The translations under genes were made by a program, and so were the position numbers. Below the pieces are notes generated by a model. It did no database searches and was not told the DNA's origin. It was given only the letters and a program-made list of their open reading frames with translations. DNA of 55,456 nt from CADEED01 sp035525785 (GTDB lineage: Bacteria; Pseudomonadota; Gammaproteobacteria; Steroidobacterales; Steroidobacteraceae). The stretch lies in NCBI GenBank assembly GCA_035525785.1, contig DATLDQ010000171.1, positions 1 through 55,456 of the forward strand, given 5' to 3'. Positions 33,041-41,112 of this stretch are shown here, piece by piece; positions within the stretch are counted from its first letter, which is position 1, and the number at the start of each line of letters is the position of its first letter.

Positions 33041-34185
33041 TTCCCTTGGTCGCGGGTTTCGCGGCGCTGCTGATCGGCGTCGCGGCCCTGGCGCAAGATC
33101 CGGGCTCGGGTTCGCTCGAGCCGGCAAGAAGCGCGGCCTCGCCCAGCCACGGCAAGTTCTTCACCGACTGGCCCGCCGGTACCGACCCGCGTGAAGTCGG
33201 CCAGCGCGTGGCGGAAGCCTTCATCCCCGTGCCCAACATGGAGATGCCCAGCCACGGACCGAAGGCCCTGCACTACTCGCATGTCGCGACCTGGACCGGG
33301 TCGCTGCAGTTCGCGCAACTCACGGGCAACAAGGACCTGACGCAGCGGCTCGTCGACCGCTTCGACCCGTTCCTCGCCGTCGATGCCGATGGCGTGCCGT
33401 TCTCCGATCACGTGGACGGCGCGGTTTTCGGCTCGCTGCCCCTCGAGCTCTATCTACAGCAGCCGCGTGTGCAGTATCGCGCGATGGGCCTGGCCTTCGC
33501 GGACGGGCAATGGGACCGTCCGCTGCCCGGTACGAATGGTCTTGGGCCCCTCACGCGCCAGACACGCTGGTGGATAGACGACATGTACATGATCACGGCG
33601 CTGCAGCTACAGGCGTACCGCGCCACCGGCGATGCGAAATACCTCGAGCGCACCGCCGACGAGATGGTGGCCTACCTGCAGAAGCTCCAGCAGCCCACCG
33701 GGCTCTTCTTCCATGCGCCCGACGTGCCTTTCTACTGGGGGCGCGGCGATGGCTGGGTGGCGGTGGGCATGGCCGATCTGCTGCGCGAGCTGCCGGCGCG
33801 GCACCGTCACCACAAGTTCGTGCTGGCCGCCTACCGCAAGATGATGGCCGCGCTGCTCCGCCACCAGGCTGGCAACGGCATGTGGCGCCAGCTCATCGAC
33901 CATCCCGAGAGCTGGGAAGAGACCTCGAGCACCGCAATGTTCACCTACGCGTTCATCACCGGAGTGAAGAACGGCTGGCTACCCGAGGACACGTACGGCC
34001 CGGCAGCGCGCAAGGCATGGATCGCAGTGGTCGGCTATCTCACACCCGAAGGCCTGCTGCGCGAAGTTTGCGTGGGTACCGGCAAGAAGAACGACCTGCA
34101 GCACTACCTCAACCGGCCGCGGGTGGTGGGCGACACGCACGGCCAGGCGCCGATGATGTGGTCCGCCACCGCGCTGCTGCGGTGA
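33037..34185 (+). CDS. GH105/GH88-type unsaturated glycuronyl hydrolase
   Basis: The 382-residue precursor has a signal peptide (MIPLVAGFAALLIGVAALAQ) and an (alpha/alpha)6 barrel. Family motifs are RWWIDDMYMITALQLQAYRA with the conserved Asp, FYWGRGDGWVAVGMADLLRE with the catalytic-type Asp, SWEETSSTAMFTYAFITGVK, and VVGDTHGQAPMMWSATAL at the end. These enzymes remove the unsaturated uronic acid left at non-reducing ends by polysaccharide lyases, for example from rhamnogalacturonan. The gene starts at GTG 33037 inside the DUF4861 stop (GTGA), so expression is coupled. A polysaccharide lyase is not in the window, so its substrate maker must be elsewhere. Confidence 0.9.
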   Translation: MIPLVAGFAALLIGVAALAQDPGSGSLEPARSAASPSHGKFFTDWPAGTDPREVGQRVAEAFIPVPNMEMPSHGPKALHYSHVATWTGSLQFAQLTGNKDLTQRLVDRFDPFLAVDADGVPFSDHVDGAVFGSLPLELYLQQPRVQYRAMGLAFADGQWDRPLPGTNGLGPLTRQTRWWIDDMYMITALQLQAYRATGDAKYLERTADEMVAYLQKLQQPTGLFFHAPDVPFYWGRGDGWVAVGMADLLRELPARHRHHKFVLAAYRKMMAALLRHQAGNGMWRQLIDHPESWEETSSTAMFTYAFITGVKNGWLPEDTYGPAARKAWIAVVGYLTPEGLLREVCVGTGKKNDLQHYLNRPRVVGDTHGQAPMMWSATALLR

Positions 34186-34220
34186 GATAACGGGAAGTCT
34201 GATCGAGCGCGTCTGAATTC

Positions 34221-34288
34221 AAAGGGGTGGGCCTTTGCCGGCGCGGACCGGAAAGGGGCGGGCTCAACCCCTCCATTTTCAAGAGGGG
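34221..34288 (+). promoter_or_regulatory. Competing hairpins over the propeller gene's ribosome binding site
   Basis: Three G/C hairpins lie in the 108-base gap. AAAGG (34221-34225) can pair with CCTTT (34232-34236). AGGGG (34254-34258) can pair with CCCCT (34268-34272). CCCCTC (34268-34273) can instead pair with GAGGGG (34283-34288), which is the ribosome binding site of the gene starting at 34294. The last two structures are mutually exclusive because both use 34268-34272. The layout looks like a switch between a hidden and an open ribosome binding site. No transcription data support it. Confidence 0.35.
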
Positions 34289-34293
34289 GAAAT

Positions 34294-35850
34294 GTGAAGA
34301 ACCTAATGATCCTGGGGGCCCTGCTGGCCCTGTCTGCCACCGTGTCTGCTTCGCCGAACGGCGGCCCGTTGGGTGACTTCGAAGCGCATGCCGACGTCGG
34401 CTCGCCGAAGATCGGCGGCGACGCCACCTACAACGCGGCATCGCAGGTGTACACGCTCAGCGCGGGCGGCCTGAACATCTGGGCGAAGCGTGACGAGTTC
34501 CAGTTCGCGTATCGCAGGATGCGGGGCGACTTCATCGTCCAGGCGCAGGTCGAGTTCGTGGGCAAGGGCGTGGATCCGCACCGCAAGGCGGGGATCATGG
34601 CGCGGGCGTCCATCGCCGATTTCGATTCGGCTTATGTCGACGGCGCGCTGCATGGCGACGGCCTCACTTCCATGCAATATCGCAAGGCGAAAGGCGAAGA
34701 CACCGCGCAATTCGAGATGCCGGACGCCAAGGGCGCGAACGTCATCCAGCTCGAGCGCCGTGGCAATGTGTTCATCTTCTCCGCCGCGCGTTTCGGCGAG
34801 CCGCTGCAGGTGCAGGAGTACAAGGACGCAACCAATGTTCCCGAGGAAGCCTACGTCGGCCTGTTCCTCTCCTCGCACAACCCCGAGGTGAAGGAGACCG
34901 CGATCTTCCGCAACGTGCGCGTGATCAAGCCCGTGAAGGTGGGCTTCCAACCGTATCGCGACTACATCGGCAGCCGGCTCGAACTAGTCAACGTCACCAA
35001 CGGTCACCGTTCGCAGATTTATGCCTCGCGTGTGCCGTTCGAGGCGCCCAACTGGCTGCCGGACGGCTCGGCGCTGATCTACAACGCGAGCGGCAGCGAC
35101 CCCGCCACGCGCGGACGCCTGTGGAAGTTCGATCTCGCCACGCGCACGCAGACGCTCATCGACACCGGCTTCGCCATCCGCAACAACAACGATCATGTCC
35201 TGTCGTTCGATGGCACGCAGCTCGCGATCAGCGACCAGAGCACCGAAGGCGGGCAATCCACCATCTTCACGCTGCCGACCCGTGGCGGCGTGCCCAAGCG
35301 CATCACGCCGCTGTCGCCGAGCTACATGCACTCGTGGACGCTCGACGCGAAGTGGCTCATCTACACCGGCGGCCGTGTGCCCAAAGGTGGGAAGGACAAC
35401 GAGTACGACATCTACAGGATCGCGTCGGATGGGAGCGGCAAGGAAATCAACCTGACCAGTTCGCCCGGGCTCGATGACGGCCCGGAAGTAAGCCCCGACG
35501 GCCGGTGGATCTACTTCAATTCCGTGCGCTCGGGCCAGATGCAGATCTGGCGCATGACCGCGGATGGCAAGAACCCCGAGCGCGTGACCAACGATCACAA
35601 GTGGAACGACTGGTTCCCGCACTTCTCGCCCGACGGCAAGTGGATCACGCTCATCTCGTACGGGACGGACATCCCGGCGAGCGACCATCCCTACTACAAG
35701 CATTGCATGATCCGCTTGATGCCGACCGATGGGAGCGCGGCGCCGAAGGTGATCGCGTACGTCTACGGTGGCCAGGGCACCATCAACGTGCCGTCATGGT
35801 CGCCCGACGGGACGCACGTGGCGTTCGTATCGAACTCGGATGCGCTGTAG
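34294..35850 (+). CDS. Secreted PD40/TolB-like beta-propeller protein with concanavalin-like N-terminal domain
   Basis: The 518-residue precursor has a signal peptide (MKNLMILGALLALSATVSAS). Residues about 25-205 look like a DUF1349-type concanavalin-like jelly-roll (FIVQAQVEFVGKGVDPHRKA, AGIMARASIADFDSAYVDGA). From about 220 on there are WD40-like PD40 repeats: APNWLPDGSALIYNAS, GPEVSPDGRWIYFNSV, FPHFSPDGKWITLISY and VPSWSPDGTHVAFVSN, which build a TolB-type propeller. Such fusions bind polymers or proteins; no catalytic site is seen. It starts at GTG 34294 behind AGAGGGGG; an ATG two bases earlier is followed at once by TGA. It is the last plus-strand gene of the island. Confidence 0.87.
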   Translation: MKNLMILGALLALSATVSASPNGGPLGDFEAHADVGSPKIGGDATYNAASQVYTLSAGGLNIWAKRDEFQFAYRRMRGDFIVQAQVEFVGKGVDPHRKAGIMARASIADFDSAYVDGALHGDGLTSMQYRKAKGEDTAQFEMPDAKGANVIQLERRGNVFIFSAARFGEPLQVQEYKDATNVPEEAYVGLFLSSHNPEVKETAIFRNVRVIKPVKVGFQPYRDYIGSRLELVNVTNGHRSQIYASRVPFEAPNWLPDGSALIYNASGSDPATRGRLWKFDLATRTQTLIDTGFAIRNNNDHVLSFDGTQLAISDQSTEGGQSTIFTLPTRGGVPKRITPLSPSYMHSWTLDAKWLIYTGGRVPKGGKDNEYDIYRIASDGSGKEINLTSSPGLDDGPEVSPDGRWIYFNSVRSGQMQIWRMTADGKNPERVTNDHKWNDWFPHFSPDGKWITLISYGTDIPASDHPYYKHCMIRLMPTDGSAAPKVIAYVYGGQGTINVPSWSPDGTHVAFVSNSDAL

Positions 35851-35876
35851 ATAGATCGGAGCGTTGTCCCGCGCCG

Positions 35877-36716
35877 CTACCACGACACCCACGTCGCGCA
35901 TTCATCGCCCCACACCCAGACGCCCTCCGACAGCCGCATCTGCACGATGGAACCCGACTGACCGGAGATGTCGGCATTCACATAGGCGGTCTTGCCCTCG
36001 CGGCCGAAGACGACATGGGAGAGCCCGAGGTAACTGCCTTTGCCGGGGCGGGTGTCGGTCACGGTGAACTCGGGCAGGTGTTCGAACACATCGCCGATCG
36101 ATTTGGCGCGCTTGTTCTGCCAGCGCAGCGAACGCAAGACACCGGCGGATTCGTCGCGCGCCAGACTGCAGAACCCGGCACGAGCCTGCTTGTCGAGCTG
36201 GGTCAGGTGCGCGCGGTGCGTGGGAAACGAAGTCTGGTGGTAGATAGCGAGCGCGACCTCCTTGCCGACGCTCGATATCTCGTTGGCGCGGACCTGCCGG
36301 GCGACGGCGAGCCAGACCTGCTGTTCCGGCGTCGCGGGCGGCAACGCGGCGTCCGATGAGTTGCGCGCGAACCGCGTGACCGCGCCTCCCTCGCGTGTGC
36401 ATTCGATCGCCGAGCCGGTCCATCGCCAGTCGCAGTCGTTGATGATGGCCAGGAAATAGGCGTCATTGGATGACCCCCACAACCGCAGGCTTCCGTCCGG
36501 GTTCAACTGGTACGAGAACTCGCGGCCATCGGGGCTGGGCCGCCAGTTCCCGTAGAGGTCCGGCAGATAGACGGAAAGCTGTTTGCCATCGATGACCAGC
36601 GCGTCGCGCGAGCCGTTGACTTCGCGATACGTGCCATCAGGCACGCCGCCCTTGGGCATGCTGGTGCAACCCAAGAGCAAGAGGCTGGAAAGGCACGCGC
36701 TGAAGGCAAGCCGCAT
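35877..36716 (-). CDS. Lipoprotein of unknown function
   Basis: A 279-residue precursor with a lipoprotein signal and lipobox LLGC (Cys17). The mature region opens with DGTYREVNGSRDALVIDGKQ, a lipocalin- or TPM-like strand start, has one Cys pair in NDCDWRWTGSAIECTREG, and ends with GVWVWGDECATWVSW. Several short beta-strands and Trp/Tyr clusters suggest a compact beta-rich fold. I do not recognise the family. It is convergent with the propeller gene, and a small secreted-peptide gene lies 22 bases upstream on the same strand, so the two could be co-transcribed. Confidence 0.8.
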   Translation of the reverse strand: MRLAFSACLSSLLLLGCTSMPKGGVPDGTYREVNGSRDALVIDGKQLSVYLPDLYGNWRPSPDGREFSYQLNPDGSLRLWGSSNDAYFLAIINDCDWRWTGSAIECTREGGAVTRFARNSSDAALPPATPEQQVWLAVARQVRANEISSVGKEVALAIYHQTSFPTHRAHLTQLDKQARAGFCSLARDESAGVLRSLRWQNKRAKSIGDVFEHLPEFTVTDTRPGKGSYLGLSHVVFGREGKTAYVNADISGQSGSIVQMRLSEGVWVWGDECATWVSW

Positions 36717-36738
36717 GGGCGCCTTCTAACACGGAGAG

Positions 36739-36882
36739 TCAGTGCGTGGATACCCGGGCTCGAGCACCTGGCTCGCCGCCGTCACCCGGTGCAGTTGCGG
36801 CAGCTTGAGCGGCGTGAGCGGCGATCGCCGCGAGAACCAGCGTTGCGGCAACGCCGAGCAGGAACTTGTTCAGTCGGGACAT
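36739..36882 (-). CDS. 47-residue secreted peptide
   Basis: A short gene starting at ATG 36882 with AAGGAAG seven bases upstream, a strong ribosome binding site. The product begins MSRLNKFLLGVAATLVLAAI, a clear Sec signal with a likely cut after AHAAQAA, leaving about 20 residues rich in Gly, Pro, Ala and Arg (TAPGDGGEPGARARVSTH). No family is recognised. Alternatives are a small membrane-anchored peptide or a leader for translation control. It lies just upstream of the unknown lipoprotein gene on the same strand. Confidence 0.55.
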   Translation of the reverse strand: MSRLNKFLLGVAATLVLAAIAAHAAQAAATAPGDGGEPGARARVSTH

Positions 36883-36973
36883 CGAGTCTTCCTTCCATGG
36901 GTTTTGCACCATGACAGGGGACTCAGAACTGGTACAGCTGTCGGTCGCGCGCGACGTCACGCGGCGCGGCAGA

Positions 36974-39900
36974 TCAATGCAACGAGGCTTGACCCCTTTT
37001 GCTGGAAAATGGGGGCTGCCCCCATTTCCTGAGCACGAGCATCGTCAGCATCGCCAGCCCCATCCATTCGAGGCTGCCGCCGCCCCCACTGCCTTTGCCG
37101 GGCCCGTCGCTCGCCGACACGGTGGCGCCGTTGATCTCCAGCGCCACGTCGCGCGAATCGTTGGCCGCGTTGGTGTCGTTCAACGCGGTCACTTTCACAT
37201 TGCTGGTGAAGCTGCCGTTGCTGCTGGCGCGCACGAGCAGACTCACGCTGGCATGCGCGAAGGGCTCGAGCGATGCGAAGTCGCAACGCAGCGTCGTCGT
37301 GCCCGTGCAGATGCCTTCGCTCGCGGACACGTCCGCGACGGTCACGCCTTCGGGGAGAGTCACTTCCAGGCGTGGCGTCTTTGCCCTGCTCTCGCCGTTG
37401 ACGAGTTCGATCACCGGGAAGGTGAGCGACGTGGACCGCGGCCCGCCGACGTTGCCGGTGACGCGTAGTTCGATGTCGGTCTTGCCGAGCGTCTCGACAC
37501 GCGCGGTCAGTGCGTTGTTCGCGGGGGCTACGTCGCCTGGCGTGGTGATGCTGACCACCGGGTCCACGACCCATGACCCATCCATGGCCTGGTAGGTGAC
37601 CGACACCGTCGCCCTGGCATCGGCCGCGAGGCCTGTGAAATCGCAGATGCCGCCGAGGTCGGCGTCGACGCGGCAATCACCGATGTCTGCGCTGATGGCC
37701 TCGACGCGCAACGCCGGCATGGCATGCGCGGCGAGGAATCGCGCGGAGACCAAGCCGCGGCGGCCGGCGGTCACGGTAAATGTCTGCACGCGTGTCTGGG
37801 CGCCAAAGAGACCATCCAGCGTCAGCGCACCCGAGACGGACGCATCGAGGAAGGGCCGCACCAGCACCGGGCGCGTCAGCATGTCGTTGACCGGCGCGCT
37901 GTCGCCAGGCGCGTTGACCGCGAAGGTGATGTCGTAGTCGCCGGGCTCGTCGAACACGGTCTGATAGTCGACGTAGAGATTGGTGCCCCGCATCAGCGGC
38001 GGCAGCGCGCAGCGTGCATGTGTGTCATCGAGCAGCGCGCAACCCTCACCGTTGTGCACCTTGACGGATCTGAGACGCCCGGCGGCATGCAGGGCCACGT
38101 CGAGCGTGGCGTCGGTGGCATTGAGGCGGCCGTTCGATGCGAGTGTCACCTGGCCATCGAAGGGCACACCCTCGACACCCGAACCCCCCGACGCCATGGC
38201 GACGGCCAGGTCGATGACGTGATCGATGCGCAGCCGCACGTCGACGCTGTTGTTGCCGGCATAGCCGTCATCCGCGGTCACCGCCACGGCGGCGATGTCA
38301 CCGGTGGTCGGCGCCACGGCATGGATGCGCAGCTTCACCACGCGGAATTCACCCGGTGCGAGCGCACCGAGCGCGCAGCGCCAGACGTAGTCACTGGGAT
38401 GGGAACAGACCGTACCGGCTTCGATGCCATCCACCGCCATGGCGCCCGGCAACGTGAGTAACAGCTCCGCATTCGAAGTCTGAACCGGACCGCGCGAGCG
38501 CACGGTGAAGGAAATCTCGTGCACCGAGCCCACCGGCAGGTCCAGCGACAACGAAGGCGCGCTGACCTCGAGGTCGCGCGCGGCCTGCACCCAGCCGCCG
38601 GCGCTGGCGCCATTGTTCGCGAGGTCGCCATCACCGGGCACACTGATGCTCGCGTTGGCGAACAACGGTCCGGCGGTCTGCGCCGTGGCCTGTACCGTCA
38701 GGCGGCGCGTGGTACCTGAGGGAATTTCGCCGATTGCGCAGTTCACGGAAGTCGCGTTCACGATGCAATTGCCGCCCGACACGCTGGCGCTGCTGACCGG
38801 CTGGTTCAGGCTCACCGACAGCGTCGAGTTGCTCACCGCCATCGCGCGCAGCGAGCTCACGTCCGCGTAGATCTCGATCGGCGCGCCCACCGCGAATTCA
38901 GCGCCACTGGCGGACATCGCCAGGCGCGCGTCGATGCCCGACCTCAGGTTCACGACGATCTGGCGATTGTTGTTCGACGTGATGCGGTCATTGCCGGCCG
39001 CGACGCGCCCCTGCGCGGCGATACTGCCGGCCACGCGGCCGTGACCGGTGACGCCGACGTCGACGCGCGCACCCGGCGCCACGTCGCCCAGATCACAGTT
39101 GATGGTGAAGCTCGCCACGCTGCAGCTGCCCTGCGTGCTGGTCGCGGCATCGAGCTGGTAGGACAGGCTGGGCGGCACGGTCAGCGTGAATTGCGCGGAC
39201 TGGGCATCGACATTGCCCATCGATCGCACGACGAAAGGCAGCGTGAATGGCACGCCGCCTTCGCCCGCGACCAGGTTCACCTCGGAGTCGACGGTGATGT
39301 CCGCGAACTCGGGCGCGGTGATGCAGCTCGCCGAGGCGATCACCGGCTTCATGGTGTCGATGCTGCACTGGGAAAACGTGCCGAAGCCGGTCACCGACGA
39401 CGCCATGATGAAACCCGCGCCAGTGCTGGCGCAGGGCGTCCCGGCCTCACCGTCGTGCGAGGCGCCCAGGTTGTGGCCGATCTCGTGGGCCATGACCAGC
39501 GCGGAGATGGTGGTGCCATAGTTGCGCTGGCTCAGCGACACGGCGCGTTCCTTCTCGCAGACCGTGCGCACGTAAGCGATGCCCGCCGTGGTGCCGTCGA
39601 GGTCCTTGCCGGTCATGAGGTGCGCGATGCCGCGGGCCCGCACGCTCGGCGTAGCCAAGCGGTATGAGCCGAGCTGATCGAGCAAGGTGGCGGGTTTGGT
39701 GCTCGTGAATGGATCTGCCTCGGGCGACATCAGCCGGACTTCCCCGGCCACGATCAGCAGCCCGACCTGCTCGCTGAAGATGCCTTCGACGATGTTGAGA
39801 CGGGCCAGCATCGCAGCCGTGGGGTCGCCGCCTTCGGCGTCCCGCTGAAACGCAGTGTCGGCGATCAGCGAGATCTCGAGCTGCCGCGTGATCGACGGCG

Positions 39901-40471
39901 TGACGACGCCGCCCGTCTGCAGTTCCGCGATCATCGTTTCGTACTGATCGAGGACCGTGCCGCCCTGCGCCTTCGACAGGTCGCTCGCGGCCGAGGCGGC
40001 GCAAAAATCGGCGGGCAGCGCATCACGCGCATCCGAGAGGCGATAGACCACGGTCTGGTCGGGCGATGCGCTGAGCGGCGTGGTCAGCAGGGGCGCGATG
40101 TTCTCGTAACGCGTGATCGCGTAGAAATCGCTGCCGTCCCAGATGGCGCCCTCGACGCCTCGCGGCGTTTCGGTGAGGCGCACCCACGATCCCTGGACGC
40201 CCGCGATGGATCCGCGCAGCAGCCGGTAGGACGAGAGCGAGTTGCGCTGATCGGTGGAGAGTTTCTGGAGTACGCGCTCGTTGCCCAGCAACGCGAGCGA
40301 GAAACGGCGTCCGTAGGCATCGAACTCGATGGAGCCGGAAGACCCGGGGGCGCTCTTCAGCGCGAGATTGACGGGCTCGGCGTATCGGATCGCAGGTTGG
40401 GCCGCACTGGCGACAGCCGCCAGTCCCAATGCGAGAAAACACAGCGCGATCCGGCTGCCGATTCGACCCAC
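36974..40471 (-). CDS. Secreted M12-type (reprolysin-like) metalloprotease with DUF11-like repeats and GlyGly-CTERM tail
   Basis: The 1165-residue precursor has a signal peptide (RIGSRIALCFLALGLAAVAS), a propeptide-like N-terminal part (to about 185), and a metzincin catalytic domain with HEIGHNLGASHD (329-340, ligands H329, H333, H339) and the Met-turn GFIMAS. From about 385 six to seven beta-sandwich repeats follow, most with a Cys pair (CSVASFTINC, CIVNATSVNC, CTGTTTLRC), like DUF11/CARDB modules. The end is Gly-rich (GKGSGGGGSLEW), a membrane helix (MGLAMLTMLVL) and Arg-Lys, matching the GlyGly-CTERM signal used with type II secretion and rhombosortase. The last 13-15 residues come from a palindromic repeat. 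Translation starts at GTG 40471 behind GGGAG. Confidence 0.9.
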   Translation of the reverse strand: MGRIGSRIALCFLALGLAAVASAAQPAIRYAEPVNLALKSAPGSSGSIEFDAYGRRFSLALLGNERVLQKLSTDQRNSLSSYRLLRGSIAGVQGSWVRLTETPRGVEGAIWDGSDFYAITRYENIAPLLTTPLSASPDQTVVYRLSDARDALPADFCAASAASDLSKAQGGTVLDQYETMIAELQTGGVVTPSITRQLEISLIADTAFQRDAEGGDPTAAMLARLNIVEGIFSEQVGLLIVAGEVRLMSPEADPFTSTKPATLLDQLGSYRLATPSVRARGIAHLMTGKDLDGTTAGIAYVRTVCEKERAVSLSQRNYGTTISALVMAHEIGHNLGASHDGEAGTPCASTGAGFIMASSVTGFGTFSQCSIDTMKPVIASASCITAPEFADITVDSEVNLVAGEGGVPFTLPFVVRSMGNVDAQSAQFTLTVPPSLSYQLDAATSTQGSCSVASFTINCDLGDVAPGARVDVGVTGHGRVAGSIAAQGRVAAGNDRITSNNNRQIVVNLRSGIDARLAMSASGAEFAVGAPIEIYADVSSLRAMAVSNSTLSVSLNQPVSSASVSGGNCIVNATSVNCAIGEIPSGTTRRLTVQATAQTAGPLFANASISVPGDGDLANNGASAGGWVQAARDLEVSAPSLSLDLPVGSVHEISFTVRSRGPVQTSNAELLLTLPGAMAVDGIEAGTVCSHPSDYVWRCALGALAPGEFRVVKLRIHAVAPTTGDIAAVAVTADDGYAGNNSVDVRLRIDHVIDLAVAMASGGSGVEGVPFDGQVTLASNGRLNATDATLDVALHAAGRLRSVKVHNGEGCALLDDTHARCALPPLMRGTNLYVDYQTVFDEPGDYDITFAVNAPGDSAPVNDMLTRPVLVRPFLDASVSGALTLDGLFGAQTRVQTFTVTAGRRGLVSARFLAAHAMPALRVEAISADIGDCRVDADLGGICDFTGLAADARATVSVTYQAMDGSWVVDPVVSITTPGDVAPANNALTARVETLGKTDIELRVTGNVGGPRSTSLTFPVIELVNGESRAKTPRLEVTLPEGVTVADVSASEGICTGTTTLRCDFASLEPFAHASVSLLVRASSNGSFTSNVKVTALNDTNAANDSRDVALEINGATVSASDGPGKGSGGGGSLEWMGLAMLTMLVLRKWGQPPFSSKRGQASLH
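36991..37027. repeat. Palindromic repeat encoding the C-terminus of the metalloprotease
   Basis: AAATGGGGG (37007-37015) and CCCCCATTT (37019-37027) form a perfect stem with loop CTG, preceded by GACCCCTTTTGCTGG. Read on the minus strand it gives residues WGQPPFSSKRGQ, placed after the membrane helix and basic residues where a GlyGly-CTERM protein would normally end. It resembles the ACCCC...ATTTT hairpin element at 34266-34280, so it may be a dispersed repeat. Confidence 0.7.
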
Positions 40472-40641
40472 CCTAAAGCTCCCAGCGCCGTGTCGGCGAT
40501 GCTCTTATAGCGGTGTCGGCAGTTTAGAGGTGGCGTGTAGGTCTCGGGTGACAAGAACACCGGCGTGATTTCGATTAAGTGACACAGGCCGCAAGGATCC
40601 GGCCGCGACATAAGGCGGCTGCCCAGGGGATTGGAAAATTT

Positions 40642-41079
40642 TCAATCCGCGAGGGTGCCGCGGGCAGCGACGACCGCGATGTATACCCACATGGCCAGCA
40701 GTATCAGCCAGCCCGCGAAATACACGCGCAGCCGGTGGCGCACGCGATTGCCGCCCAGGTGAATCCGCGCATGGAGGCATCGCATCGCGACATAGCCCCA
40801 TGCCAGCGCCAGCACGCCCCAGCCGGTGACTCCGACGACCATGGCCGTGACGCAGGCGGCATAGAAAAGCGTCGGGGCCTCGAAGAGGTTGGCGAAATGC
40901 CGCGCCGGCTTGATCGCGTAGTCGGGTTCCTGGGAACCCTGGAACGTTCTGAAGTAACTCACCGGCGCGTGGCCTTCGCGAATCATCCGGACCCGGGACC
41001 GGAACAGCGTGATGAGGACGACGAAGGTGAGCAGCACCATCGCCAGCATCGGGTAGACGAGTCGTAGTTCGAAGGTCAT
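40642..41079 (-). CDS. MAPEG family membrane protein
   Basis: The 145-residue protein has four hydrophobic helices (residues 6-25, 68-88, 88-102 and 118-140) and the MAPEG motif ARHFANLFEAPTLFYAACV with the conserved Asn and Glu. Eukaryotic MAPEG proteins handle glutathione and eicosanoids; most bacterial members are uncharacterised inner-membrane proteins. I start at ATG 41079, which gives MTFELRLVYP. A long frame continues upstream, but only as antisense of the CHRD gene. It diverges from that gene, whose ATG is 34 bases away. The 170 bases between this stop and the metalloprotease start hold a poorly defined promoter region and nothing else I see. Confidence 0.87.
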   Translation of the reverse strand: MTFELRLVYPMLAMVLLTFVVLITLFRSRVRMIREGHAPVSYFRTFQGSQEPDYAIKPARHFANLFEAPTLFYAACVTAMVVGVTGWGVLALAWGYVAMRCLHARIHLGGNRVRHRLRVYFAGWLILLAMWVYIAVVAARGTLAD

Positions 41080-41112
41080 GCATCCATCCAAACACACCCA
41101 AGGGGAAGAGTC

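Noticed and set aside
40472..40641. Promoter for the metalloprotease from a TATAAG-like hexamer
   Set aside because: The hexamer is present on the minus strand, but no -35 lies at 16-18 bases.
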